This document shows positions 1-7,004 of a DNA stretch of 9,329 nt, piece after piece; position 1 is the stretch's first letter, and every line of letters begins with the position of its first letter. The position numbers and the translations under genes were made by a program. The notes under the pieces were generated by a model. It saw only the letters and a list, made by a program, of their open reading frames with translations, made no database searches and was not told the origin of the DNA. The stretch is from positions 1 to 9,329 of the forward strand of contig JAIRMF010000071.1 in NCBI GenBank assembly GCA_031258895.1, given 5' to 3'. The stretch comes from Dysgonamonadaceae bacterium. Lineage in GTDB: Bacteria > Bacteroidota > Bacteroidia > Bacteroidales > Azobacteroidaceae.

Positions 1-61
1 CTTTTACTAACGCCCATCCGATACTGTTTGTACCTAAGTCTATACCCAATATCTTTTTCAT
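1..61 (-). CDS. cas9: Cas9 endonuclease, N-terminal fragment (type II CRISPR)
   Basis: This is the first 20 codons of a gene that runs leftwards off the window. The reading from the ATG at 61-59 is MKKILGIDLGTNSIGWALVK, which matches the RuvC-I segment at the N-terminus of Cas9, especially the form seen in Bacteroidetes type II-C proteins. D8 corresponds to the RuvC catalytic aspartate (D10 of the S. pyogenes enzyme). The family cuts DNA guided by a crRNA:tracrRNA duplex. The recognition rests on this short motif, but a matching tracrRNA gene 80 bases away, read in the opposite direction, supports it strongly. Whether the rest of the gene is intact, and which subtype it is, cannot be seen here. 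Confidence 0.92.
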   Translation of the reverse strand, partial: MKKILGIDLGTNSIGWALVK

Positions 62-79
62 AACCTACTAATTAACTCC

Positions 80-87
80 CAAAGGTA
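80..87 (-). promoter_or_regulatory. Probable cas9 promoter, -7 element
   Basis: Read on the minus strand this is TACCTTTG, a perfect match to the Bacteroidetes -7 element TAnnTTTG. It lies 18 bases before the cas9 start codon, so the leader would be only about 10-15 bases. No convincing -33 TTTG is present at the expected distance; that stretch is nearly pure A/T. Confidence 0.5.
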
Positions 88-129
88 ATTATTTTTTATC
101 ATTCTATATATTTTTTGAATAAAAAAATG

Positions 130-137
130 TACCTTTG
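130..137 (+). promoter_or_regulatory. tracrRNA promoter, -7 element
   Basis: TACCTTTG matches the Bacteroidetes -7 consensus TAnnTTTG and places the transcription start at about 142-145, exactly where the anti-repeat begins. The -33 element is weak: TTTG at 114-117 is only 12 bases away and the optimal position holds AT-rich sequence. The element is the same 8-mer as the one facing cas9 at 80-87, 42 bases away, so both promoters share one intergenic region. Confidence 0.6.
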
Positions 138-141
138 CAAA

Positions 142-216
142 AATTTGAAAGCTTATCACAATAAGGATTATTCCGTTGTGGAAACATTTAAGGCGGGCTG
201 AAAGGCTCGTCTTTTT
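142..216 (+). ncRNA. tracrRNA of the type II CRISPR system
   Basis: This small RNA would pair with the CRISPR repeat part of pre-crRNA and load Cas9. The anti-repeat lies at about 144-161. Its reverse complement reads TTGTGATAAGCTTTCAAA, which agrees, apart from a two-base bulge, with the 5' half of the long type II-C repeats I know from Bacteroides (starting GTTGTGATTTGCTTTCAAA). It is followed by a small hairpin (GGA 165-167 with TCC 172-174), a linker, and a terminal hairpin of GGCGGGCT (192-199), loop GAAA and GGCTCGTC (204-211), then a T-run at 212-216. Total length is about 75 bases. The gene is transcribed away from cas9. The repeat array is not in the window, so the pairing is a prediction from memory of related repeats. 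Confidence 0.87.
192..216 (+). terminator. tracrRNA terminal hairpin and terminator
   Basis: GGCGGGCT (192-199) pairs with GGCTCGTC (204-211) over eight positions, using three G-U wobbles, with a GAAA tetraloop and then TTTTT. This is a standard intrinsic terminator and the usual 3' end of a tracrRNA. Confidence 0.8.
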
Positions 217-356
217 CTTTGTATATCAAAGAATTAAGCAATAAAATAACCCGCCTGTTTTCCTTTGCGGATAACAAACAGGTAACAAATTTGATAGAAA
301 AACTATCTTTTGGCGGATTCCGGTTTTTATTCCGCGACAGGCACATTACCGGTCCG
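217..356. other. Gene-free gap with hairpins between tracrRNA and fucosidase
   Basis: No credible gene is present. The gap holds three inverted repeats: CCTGTTT/AAACAGG (254-260 and 276-282, seven pairs, 15-base loop), GATAG/CTATC (293-297 and 303-307, followed by TTTT on the plus strand) and GCGGA/TCCGC (313-317 and 331-335). The tracrRNA and fucosidase transcripts converge here, so these may help terminate one or both, but none is a classic GC-rich stem with a long T-run on the minus strand. Confidence 0.5.
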
Positions 357-2864
357 TCATTGCGAACCTGCAAGCGTGAACCCGTATTCTTTCCCAGGGT
401 CTGTCTGGATGTCATATTCGAAAACGGGCTTCACTCCCGTGTCCTTCAATTTCGCTTCCCCTGAGACAAGTGGTTCAGGCGTTTCGGGCACGTAGAAAAA
501 CACGTTAGGGTTCTCACCCTCCGCTCGCTTCAGCTCGCTTCCATCAGCAAATACAAGTGGAACGCAGCTCCTCAATCTCAAATTTCCGCCAAGTGTGGAT
601 TTTATCCTGAGCGCCTTTATATTTCCTTCTTCCCATTCGAGTGAGGACACGGTGAAGCCTCCTCTAGTACGGAGCCCTCTTACCGAACCGCAACTCCACA
701 CGTCGGGAAGCGCTGGCAGTACGTGAACAGCCCGGTCGTAGCTCTGTAAAAGCATCTCTGCTATTCCAGCAGTGCAGCCGAAGTTGCCGTCGATCTGGAA
801 GGGCGGGTGCGAATCGAACATATTGGCGTATGTACCACCGCCACGGTAAACTGTAAGCCGGTGGTAGCAGAGTCGAAGTTGCTCCTTGATAAGTTTGTAT
901 GCACGGTTGCCATCTTGAAGGCGCGCCCAGAGACAAACTTTCCAGCCCATAGACCATCCGGTTGCAGGGTCGCCGCGATAATTGAGGAATGTGCGTGCCG
1001 CATCGAAGAGTTCCGGCGTCCGGTAAGGGGAAATCATATAGCTGGGGTAGAGTCCGTAAAGCGGAGATACGTGGCGGTGGTGATCATCCGGATTGTCCCA
1101 GTCAAAAAACCACTCCTGCAACTGACTATGACGGCCTATCTTAAGTGGAGGCAGTTTGCTGCGAGCTATTTTCAAGGTGTCGACAAATTTATCGTCGATC
1201 CCCAAAGCATTGGCTGCGGAAATGGTGTTTGAAAATAACTCAAAGGCAAGTTCAGTGTCCATCGTTACTCCGTAAGTGTTGGTGACGCCGTGTGGTGGGT
1301 AGGGCTGGAAATTGTTTTCCGGGGAATTGCTCGGCGCAACCACCAAATAGCGATCCACAGGCTCTTCAACCATGAAATCGAGATAGAACTCGGCTGCGCC
1401 CTTCATGACGGGGTAGATGTCGGCCAAATAGTCGCGGTCGCCAGAATAGAGATAGCGTTCCCAAAGGTGCTCCGAAAACCATGCCTGTCCGGAGGGCCAC
1501 ATGCCTGGTGCGGCATAATCAACAGGAGCTGTGACACGCCATATATCGGTGTTGTGGTGGAGTACCCATCCTCTGACACCGTACATTTCTTTGGCTGTCA
1601 CGGCCCCCGTTTCAGCGACTTCACGTATCATCTTGATGAATGGTTCGTGCATCTCAGCAAGATTGGTCATCTCCGCCGGCCAATAGTTCATCTCGACATT
1701 GATGTTGGTTGTGTATTTACTGCCCCATGGTGGCATCAGGTGTTCATTCCAAATTCCCTGAAGGTTGGCCGGCTGGCCGCCAGGCTGAGAGCATGAAATT
1801 AGAAGGTAACGCCCGAACTGGAAATAGAGAGCGGCAAGTTGAGGATCGTTCGCCGTTGCAAATTCGAGGATCCTGACGTCGGTAGGTTTTTTTACTGAAT
1901 CAGTCACACCGAGATCAAGCGATACCCTGTCAAAATAGCGCCTATAATAATTGACATGTTCCTTGCGTAGTTGTGTGAAGCCTTTTTTGGATGCGGCATC
2001 AAGAATTTTTTGCGCTTTTTCGCTTTCATCATCGCTGAGGTCTCGATAGTTCACAAAATTCGATGCTATCGAAATATAGAGCGTTGCTGAATCCGCTCCG
2101 TCAACCGAGATTTTTTCCCCCTCAACGGATAATGTTCCTTTCTGTGGAATGATCTTTACCTGGGCTTTGAACTTTACTTTTCCTTCTAAACTTTCAAAAT
2201 TGCCGGCGGTGCCACTCAAAACAATCTCATCGCCTGATGCGGAAAATTCCGCCTTCTTTTGTGGGCTTGTAAGCCATGAAGAAAAACTGATCTTGCCGGT
2301 TTGAGAAGCGGTAAGCCTTACAACAATGAGCTGCCCCGTGAAAGCCGAAAAAACTTCACGTGTGTATCTCACTCCGTCTACCGTATAAGTGGTGGTAGCT
2401 ATGGCAGTATTTAGGTCAAGGTCGCGATAGTAGTCCTCTGCGCTTTCGTGTCCTGGAAAAGCAATGTTCAAATCGCCAACAGTCTGATATGGCATCCCGT
2501 GATTGAAACCCAAACCTGTGCGCGGGAACATTTTTGCGTCGACTAAATCCTGTGCCTCTCTGAATTTGCCTTGAAACATCAGATTGCGTACTTCCGAAAG
2601 GTGTTTTTTTGCTTCCGGATAGTTGTTATCGTTGGGCTGCCCTGCCCAAACCGTTTCTTCATTCAGTTGCAAGCGTTCCTGTGCCGGATTACCGAACACC
2701 ATTGCACCAAGCCTGCCATTACCGACCGGGAGCGCTTCGTCCCACTTAGAAGCGGGAGTGTTATACCATAGTCTCAGGTTGTTATCTACCGAAATAGGTC
2801 CTTCGCAAGATAAGAAACCTAGGATACAAAATACAGTTAAAAAATTTGTTTTTATGCGATTCAT
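357..2864 (-). CDS. GH95-family alpha-L-fucosidase, lipoprotein
   Basis: This 835-residue protein is a glycoside hydrolase of family GH95, whose members mostly remove alpha-1,2-linked L-fucose (some remove L-galactose) with inversion. The N-terminal domain begins at about residue 31 (LWYNTPASKWDEALPVGNG) and continues with QLNEETVWAG. The catalytic barrel carries NINVEMNYWPAEMTN (387-401), NSPENNF (513-519) and FQIDGNFG (689-696). By comparison with the Bifidobacterium enzyme AfcA, N387/N389, E516 and D692 are the likely catalytic residues (water-activating Asn pair, general acid and Asp); I placed these by motif, not by alignment. A hydrophobic signal segment ends in FLSC with C20, so it is probably a lipoprotein facing the periplasm or the cell surface. 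It stands alone, without SusC/SusD partners in view. Substrate (mucin, milk or plant glycans) cannot be decided. Length is normal for the family and no damage is visible. Confidence 0.92.
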   Translation of the reverse strand: MNRIKTNFLTVFCILGFLSCEGPISVDNNLRLWYNTPASKWDEALPVGNGRLGAMVFGNPAQERLQLNEETVWAGQPNDNNYPEAKKHLSEVRNLMFQGKFREAQDLVDAKMFPRTGLGFNHGMPYQTVGDLNIAFPGHESAEDYYRDLDLNTAIATTTYTVDGVRYTREVFSAFTGQLIVVRLTASQTGKISFSSWLTSPQKKAEFSASGDEIVLSGTAGNFESLEGKVKFKAQVKIIPQKGTLSVEGEKISVDGADSATLYISIASNFVNYRDLSDDESEKAQKILDAASKKGFTQLRKEHVNYYRRYFDRVSLDLGVTDSVKKPTDVRILEFATANDPQLAALYFQFGRYLLISCSQPGGQPANLQGIWNEHLMPPWGSKYTTNINVEMNYWPAEMTNLAEMHEPFIKMIREVAETGAVTAKEMYGVRGWVLHHNTDIWRVTAPVDYAAPGMWPSGQAWFSEHLWERYLYSGDRDYLADIYPVMKGAAEFYLDFMVEEPVDRYLVVAPSNSPENNFQPYPPHGVTNTYGVTMDTELAFELFSNTISAANALGIDDKFVDTLKIARSKLPPLKIGRHSQLQEWFFDWDNPDDHHRHVSPLYGLYPSYMISPYRTPELFDAARTFLNYRGDPATGWSMGWKVCLWARLQDGNRAYKLIKEQLRLCYHRLTVYRGGGTYANMFDSHPPFQIDGNFGCTAGIAEMLLQSYDRAVHVLPALPDVWSCGSVRGLRTRGGFTVSSLEWEEGNIKALRIKSTLGGNLRLRSCVPLVFADGSELKRAEGENPNVFFYVPETPEPLVSGEAKLKDTGVKPVFEYDIQTDPGKEYGFTLAGSQ

Positions 2865-2888
2865 ATCTTAAAGTAAATTGATTTCCTG

Positions 2889-2921
2889 CAAAGATATAAA
2901 AGATTGTCATACCATTGCAAA
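2889..2921 (-). promoter_or_regulatory. Promoter of the GH95 fucosidase gene
   Basis: On the minus strand TTTG (2921-2918) is followed after 21 bases by TATCTTTG (2896-2889), a near-ideal Bacteroidetes promoter. Transcription should start near 2883, giving a leader of about 18 bases before the ATG at 2864. The fucosidase therefore probably has its own transcript rather than depending on nadK upstream. Confidence 0.6.
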
Positions 2922-3002
2922 TTTTCACGGAAATACATGCCTAAAATGCAATGTTTCCAAATACCTCAGGCTGTTAGTTGAACGGAATAATAAGGCAGCG
3001 CC

Positions 3003-3902
3003 TCAAATGGCTGTGAGATCCGGTGATTCGTTAAAAACTCTGTTGTCTGTTCCCCACAACAATTTGTTTCGCAACGTGCTGTAGAAGTCGTGTCCTTCAA
3101 GCTTAACGAGATTGATGCTGAAATCTGCTTTCCGTATATTAAATTCTGTTCCGGAAAGGAAAATTTCCGATCTGCCGTCGAGAGAAACAAGGAAATTGCT
3201 GTTTCTGGATTCTACCTTCAGTCTTATTTTATAATCTTCGGGTATTACAAGCGGTCGGACGTTGAGCGAATGTGGCGCGACGGGACTTAAAACGAAATTT
3301 CTCGCATCTGGAACAATAATCGGCCCGTTTACACTCATTGAATAAGCAGTTGATCCTGTGGGAGTCGCCACAAGCAGCCCATCGCCGAGATAAGTAGTTA
3401 GGTAATCGTCGTTGAGCCATGCATGAATTGTTATTATTGCCGATGTGTCGCGTTTGATTATGGCGATTTCGTTTAGTGCAAAATTACTCGTCCGTATACC
3501 ATTTGCTGTGTTGATCTCAAGCAGGCTGCGTTTTTCAATGCTATAATTTCCGTGTAAAATTTTTTCGAGAGTTTGTTCAATTTCATTTGTGCTAACGTAT
3601 GCAAGAAAACCAAGGCGACCGATATTAATGCCGACTATCGGTATTTCCTGCCGAGCCACCCATGCTGTTGTCTTAAGAAACGTACCATCCCCACCGAGGC
3701 TGATAATCATATCCAAATCGACTGCATCTTCACCGATAATCCCGGCGACAACCGGCCTGTAATCAAGTTCGCCGTCTAAGTAGTTAAAAAACAAAGATTC
3801 CACGCGAACTGCAACGTCAAGTGAATTGAGTTTTTCAAAAATCTCCCTGATATTGTTGAGTTTTCCGGATTGATAGCTATTCCCGAAAATGCCGATTTTC
3901 AT
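3003..3902 (-). CDS. nadK: NAD kinase
   Basis: NAD kinase phosphorylates NAD to NADP with ATP or polyphosphate, in the cytoplasm. The protein has 299 residues, normal for the family. Signature motifs are in order: GGDGT at 70-74 (within ISLGGDGTFLKTT; D72 is the conserved catalytic aspartate), the NE pair at 144-145 (FALNEIAI), and TPTGSTAYS at 180-188. The start is set at the ATG ending at 3902 because the protein then begins MKIGIFGNSYQ, as in other Bacteroidales NadK. An upstream in-frame ATG at 3947 would add 15 unlikely residues. The gene diverges from exbB across about 127 bases. A TAATTTTG sequence on the minus strand (3997-3990) may be its -7 element, but no good -33 partner was found. 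Confidence 0.95.
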   Translation of the reverse strand: MKIGIFGNSYQSGKLNNIREIFEKLNSLDVAVRVESLFFNYLDGELDYRPVVAGIIGEDAVDLDMIISLGGDGTFLKTTAWVARQEIPIVGINIGRLGFLAYVSTNEIEQTLEKILHGNYSIEKRSLLEINTANGIRTSNFALNEIAIIKRDTSAIITIHAWLNDDYLTTYLGDGLLVATPTGSTAYSMSVNGPIIVPDARNFVLSPVAPHSLNVRPLVIPEDYKIRLKVESRNSNFLVSLDGRSEIFLSGTEFNIRKADFSINLVKLEGHDFYSTLRNKLLWGTDNRVFNESPDLTAI

Positions 3903-3930
3903 ATCAATTTTGATTGTTTTTCTAAAAGCG

Positions 3931-3962
3931 TTCGCGTAATTCAACAAAAAGCATTATTTTTG
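3931..3962 (+). promoter_or_regulatory. Possible promoter of the exbB-secG operon
   Basis: TTCG (3931-3934), a near match to the -33 element, precedes TATTTTTG (3955-3962) by 20 bases, the right spacing for a Bacteroidetes promoter. Transcription would start near 3969, leaving a leader of about 60 bases. A second, poorer candidate is TTTG (3971-3974) with TACTTTAT (3999-4006) at 24 bases spacing. The site overlaps the region that must also hold the nadK promoter. Confidence 0.45.
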
Positions 3963-4029
3963 CGGTGCGGTTTGCTTAACTGCGGATTGCAAAATTAATA
4001 CTTTATTCGCAAAAAGCTATTGAGGTCAT

Positions 4030-4740
4030 ATGATGAACTTGTTTTTATCCGTTCAAAACGGAATTGATGAAATAGTAACTCAAGTTACTGCCGCACCTAT
4101 ACAAGAAACTCAGGTTGTAGAGATGAATCTTTGGGAACTTGCCTTAAAAGGCGGATGGATAATGATTCCCATCGGACTTTTGTTGTTCCTTTCAGTAGTG
4201 GTATTTATAGAGCGTTTGCTGGTTATCAACCACGCGGCAAAGGAAGATGCCTCGTTTATGAACCGTATCAAGGATTATATCCACGACGGCAAAATCGAAT
4301 CGGCTCTGAATCTTTGCCGTACAATCAACACACCTACAGCCCACATGATCGAAAAGGGAATTTCGCGACTCGGACGCCCTATGAACGACATTCAGATAGC
4401 TATCGAAAACGTAGGCAATATCGAAGTTTCAAAACTCGAAAAGGGGTTTCCATGGGTAGCTACAGCCGCTGCCGCCGCACCGATGATCGGTTTCCTCGGT
4501 ACCGTAACCGGTATGGTACGCGCTTTTTTCGATATGGCAAATGCCGGTGCAAATGTCGATATTGCCCTACTTTCATCGGGTATCTACGAGGCACTCATTA
4601 CAACCGTTGCCGGATTGATTGTCGGTATAATAGCCATGCTTTGCCACAACTATCTGACGGCACAGGTAAATGGAGTGGTCAATCATCTCGAAACTCATTC
4701 CATGGAATTTATGGATTTACTGAACGAACCAACTAATTGA
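4030..4740 (+). CDS. exbB: MotA/TolQ/ExbB-family proton channel protein
   Basis: Inner-membrane subunit that, with ExbD/TolR, uses the proton gradient to drive TonB- or Tol-type work at the outer membrane. The 236-residue protein has three membrane segments at about 43-62, 140-165 and 186-208. The family core is clear: PMIGFLGTVTGM (151-162) and the segment EALITTVAGLIVGI (187-200). Two ATG codons abut (4030 and 4033). A TGAGGT sequence at 4021-4026, one of the few Shine-Dalgarno-like sites in the window, sits better before the second, so the protein may be 235 residues. It is the first gene of a six-gene run; exbD follows after seven bases. Whether it serves TonB or a Tol-like machine cannot be told, since no tonB, tolA or pal is in view. 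Confidence 0.92.
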   Translation: MMNLFLSVQNGIDEIVTQVTAAPIQETQVVEMNLWELALKGGWIMIPIGLLLFLSVVVFIERLLVINHAAKEDASFMNRIKDYIHDGKIESALNLCRTINTPTAHMIEKGISRLGRPMNDIQIAIENVGNIEVSKLEKGFPWVATAAAAAPMIGFLGTVTGMVRAFFDMANAGANVDIALLSSGIYEALITTVAGLIVGIIAMLCHNYLTAQVNGVVNHLETHSMEFMDLLNEPTN

Positions 4741-4747
4741 CAACTTG

Positions 4748-5155
4748 ATGGCTATCAAAAGAAAACGCAGAGTAACAACCGAATTTAGCATGGCCTCGAT
4801 GACGGACATGATTTTCCTTCTGCTTATATTCTTTATGATTACTTCCACGGTAGTAATTCCAAATGCTATAAAGGTGGTACTTCCTCAGAGTGCACAACAA
4901 ACGAAAGCAAAGCCGCTCACGCGCGTTGTGATAGACGCTGGTTTGCACTATTACGTTGCCTATGGAAAAAGCAGGGAAAAGGAGGTGACTTTCGATGAAA
5001 TAACGCCATTTTTGAAAGATTGTTACACAAAAGAGCCGGATGTTTATGTCGCTCTTTACGCCGATGAATCAATACCATACAGAGAAGTGGTACGAGTTCT
5101 TGATATAGCCAATCGCAATAGTTTTAAGATGATTCTTGTAACACGGCCAAAATAA
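4748..5155 (+). CDS. exbD: ExbD/TolR-family biopolymer transport protein
   Basis: Partner of the preceding ExbB/TolQ protein. It has 135 residues: a basic cytoplasmic start (KRKRR), one membrane helix at about 17-38 with the sequence SMTDMIFLLLIFFM, and a periplasmic domain to the end. D20 in the helix is the conserved proton-carrying aspartate of the family. The ATG at 4748 is preferred over an in-frame TTG at 4745. Only one ExbD copy follows ExbB here, whereas two in a row are common in Bacteroidales exb clusters as I know them. Confidence 0.93.
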   Translation: MAIKRKRRVTTEFSMASMTDMIFLLLIFFMITSTVVIPNAIKVVLPQSAQQTKAKPLTRVVIDAGLHYYVAYGKSREKEVTFDEITPFLKDCYTKEPDVYVALYADESIPYREVVRVLDIANRNSFKMILVTRPK

Positions 5156-5157
5156 TA

Positions 5158-6396
5158 ATGATTGATATTCAAAACGTAAAAAACCGATTCGGCATCATCG
5201 GCAACAGCAAGTTGCTGAATCGAGAAATAGAAAAGGTGCTGCGCATCTCGCCCACCGATTTGTCAGTGTTGATTATCGGAGAAAGTGGGGTCGGGAAGGA
5301 AGTTTTTCCGCAGATCATTCATCAAAATAGTGTTCGCAAACACGGACCCTATATAGCGGTGAACTGCGGTGCTATTCCCGAAGGCACTATTGATTCGGAA
5401 CTGTTCGGACACGAAAAAGGCTCGTTCACCGGAGCGCTCGCCGACAGAAAAGGATATTTTGAAGTTGCCGACAAGGGTACAATTTTCCTTGATGAAGTTG
5501 GTGAACTACCCATCGCGACACAGGCCCGGCTGTTACGTGTACTCGAAAACGGCGAATTTATCAAAGTTGGCTCCTCAAAAGTGCAAAAAACCAATGTCCG
5601 CTTGGTTGCCGCTACCAACGTCGATTTGTTAAAAGCCATCCGCAACGGCAAGTTTCGCGAAGATCTCTATTATCGCCTCAATACCGTACCGGTTAATATT
5701 CCTCCTTTACGCGACCGCAAAGAAGATATTTTATTGCTTTTCAGAAAATTTGCATCGGATTGTGCAGAGAAATATAAAATGCCGGCAATTAATCTCAATG
5801 ATGACTCTCGTGCTCTGTTGATCAAATACCGCTTCCATGGCAATATCCGCGAGCTGAAAAACATAACCGAACGAATGTCTATCATTGAACAGGAACGGGA
5901 AATCACACCGGAAATTCTGAAAAATTACCTTCTGGATACTGATGTTTCCCATCTTCCCGCGTTGCAACGCGCGGAAGCAGAGCAAAATTTCAGCAACGAG
6001 CGTGAGCTTCTATGGAAGATTTTGCTCGACATGCGTAAAGACATCAGTGACCTAAAGCAACAAATATCACCGGTGGGATTTCCCCAATCCGCAAAAAACG
6101 ACGACACGGAGGTTGCACGTGCAGCCGTACTGCAACCGCCTGTTCTGGTAAAACCTGCGACCCAAGATAGCACTAAGAAAAAGTCTGTCACTTATGACGA
6201 ATACACGGAAGAAGAAGCACATGGAGCAGCCGACAATGCTGCTTTGTCTGAAAGCATGACTATGGAAGACATGGAAAAGGAAATGATTCGCGTAGCGCTC
6301 GAACGCCACCGCGGCAAACGTCGCAACGCGGCGAATGATTTAAAAATCTCAGAACGAACTTTGTACCGTAAGATTAAAGAATATGATTTGGAATAG
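5158..6396 (+). CDS. Sigma-54-dependent transcription activator without receiver domain
   Basis: A bacterial enhancer-binding protein of 412 residues that would use ATP hydrolysis to open promoters held by RNA polymerase with RpoN. The AAA+ domain covers roughly residues 12-245: Walker A GESGVGKE (41-48), GSFTGA (88-93, the sigma-54 contact loop, normally GAFTGA), Walker B GTIFLDE (107-113), and the sensor region NVRLVAATN. A variable linker of about 100 residues leads to a Fis-type helix-turn-helix at the C-terminus (AANDLKISERTLYRKIKEY). There is no N-terminal receiver, GAF or PAS domain, so the signal input is unknown and may come through a partner protein or through expression level. The ATG lies two bases after the exbD stop codon, so the two genes are co-transcribed. 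I see no -24/-12 type promoter in the window that it might control. Confidence 0.93.
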   Translation: MIDIQNVKNRFGIIGNSKLLNREIEKVLRISPTDLSVLIIGESGVGKEVFPQIIHQNSVRKHGPYIAVNCGAIPEGTIDSELFGHEKGSFTGALADRKGYFEVADKGTIFLDEVGELPIATQARLLRVLENGEFIKVGSSKVQKTNVRLVAATNVDLLKAIRNGKFREDLYYRLNTVPVNIPPLRDRKEDILLLFRKFASDCAEKYKMPAINLNDDSRALLIKYRFHGNIRELKNITERMSIIEQEREITPEILKNYLLDTDVSHLPALQRAEAEQNFSNERELLWKILLDMRKDISDLKQQISPVGFPQSAKNDDTEVARAAVLQPPVLVKPATQDSTKKKSVTYDEYTEEEAHGAADNAALSESMTMEDMEKEMIRVALERHRGKRRNAANDLKISERTLYRKIKEYDLE

Positions 6397-6483
6397 ATCA
6401 TCATATTGTTCCGTTGTGTTCGGGAGTCTCCAAAATCCGATATTAACTTTACAAAGGTTAAGGTATTAAATGATCCGTAAGTG
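6397..6483 (+). promoter_or_regulatory. Gap before lptE with possible internal promoter
   Basis: This is the largest gap inside the operon. TTCG (6419-6422) and TAACTTTA (6444-6451) are 21 bases apart, a weak match to a Bacteroidetes promoter. The -7-like part sits in an imperfect palindrome, TTAACTTT next to AAAGGTTAA (6443-6461). It could let lptE-TPR-secG be expressed apart from exbBD and the activator. Confidence 0.3.
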
Positions 6484-7002
6484 ATGATTTTCGGCAGATA
6501 TAATTATGTTGTGTATTCGGGACTATCGGTCATCATTCTTTTGATCGGTTGTACGGTTTCCTACAAGTTTGAGGGAGGCAGCATAAACTACGATCTGACA
6601 AAAACCATCCATATTTCCGATTTCCCGAACAGGACGTCATACTCTCCTACTCTTTCGCAGGTTTTCAACATAGCGCTACGTAAACGCTTTATAGAACAGA
6701 CGCGCCTGAAAGAAGTTACCAGTAATGCCGACATCGAACTTGACGGTGAAATTGTCGGCTTCAACCTGCAAGGCATGGCGGTGAAGGAAGACGCTTACAG
6801 TTCTACAACACGGCTAACTATCAATGTTCGCGTACATTATGTCAACAACAAAGAATCGGGAAAAGATCTTGAACGCACATTTTCGGCATTCAAGGAGTTC
6901 GACAGCAGTACATTCAGCGATGCTGTTCAGGACCAGTTGGCGAAGGAAATTGTAGATGAAATTGTGGACATGATTTATAACGAAACGGTTGCAAACTGGT
7001 GA
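6484..7002 (+). CDS. lptE: LPS assembly lipoprotein LptE
   Basis: LptE plugs the outer-membrane LptD barrel and helps deliver LPS to the cell surface. The protein has 172 residues. A hydrophobic signal segment (about 9-22) ends in the lipobox LIGC with C23 as the lipidated residue. After it comes VSYKFEGGSINYDLTKTIHI, typical of Bacteroidetes LptE, then an alpha/beta body with a long C-terminal helix. The ATG at 6484 is chosen over an in-frame GTG at 6481. Its place between a sigma-54 activator and a TPR protein/secG pair is a familiar Bacteroidales arrangement. LptE sequences are poorly conserved, so the family call rests on signal type, opening motif, size and neighbours. Confidence 0.87.
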   Translation: MIFGRYNYVVYSGLSVIILLIGCTVSYKFEGGSINYDLTKTIHISDFPNRTSYSPTLSQVFNIALRKRFIEQTRLKEVTSNADIELDGEIVGFNLQGMAVKEDAYSSTTRLTINVRVHYVNNKESGKDLERTFSAFKEFDSSTFSDAVQDQLAKEIVDEIVDMIYNETVANW

Positions 7003-7004
7003 CA

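Noticed and set aside
807..1796. Open frames of 141 and 168 residues on the plus strand (807-1232 and 1290-1796)
   Set aside because: They are antisense to the conserved GH95 catalytic region and have no recognisable protein features.
2929..2958. GGAAA/TTTCC hairpin downstream of nadK as its terminator
   Set aside because: The stem is interrupted and no T-run follows on the minus strand; it also overlaps the region just upstream of the fucosidase promoter.
3903..3947. Fifteen-residue N-terminal extension of NadK
   Set aside because: The ATG at 3902 gives the family-typical start MKIGIFGN; the extension is not family-like.
3961..3985. GC-rich stretch before exbB as a sigma-54 (-24/-12) promoter
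   Set aside because: The GG and GC pairs are eight bases apart instead of ten, and the flanking bases do not fit the consensus.
4131..4736. 201-residue frame on the plus strand
   Set aside because: It lies out of frame within exbB, is rich in Arg, Tyr and Cys, and has no family signature; the exbB frame is well supported.
6409..6418. TTCCGTTGTG, the same ten bases as in the tracrRNA (171-180)
   Set aside because: No further similarity on either side and no repeat-like surroundings; most likely chance.
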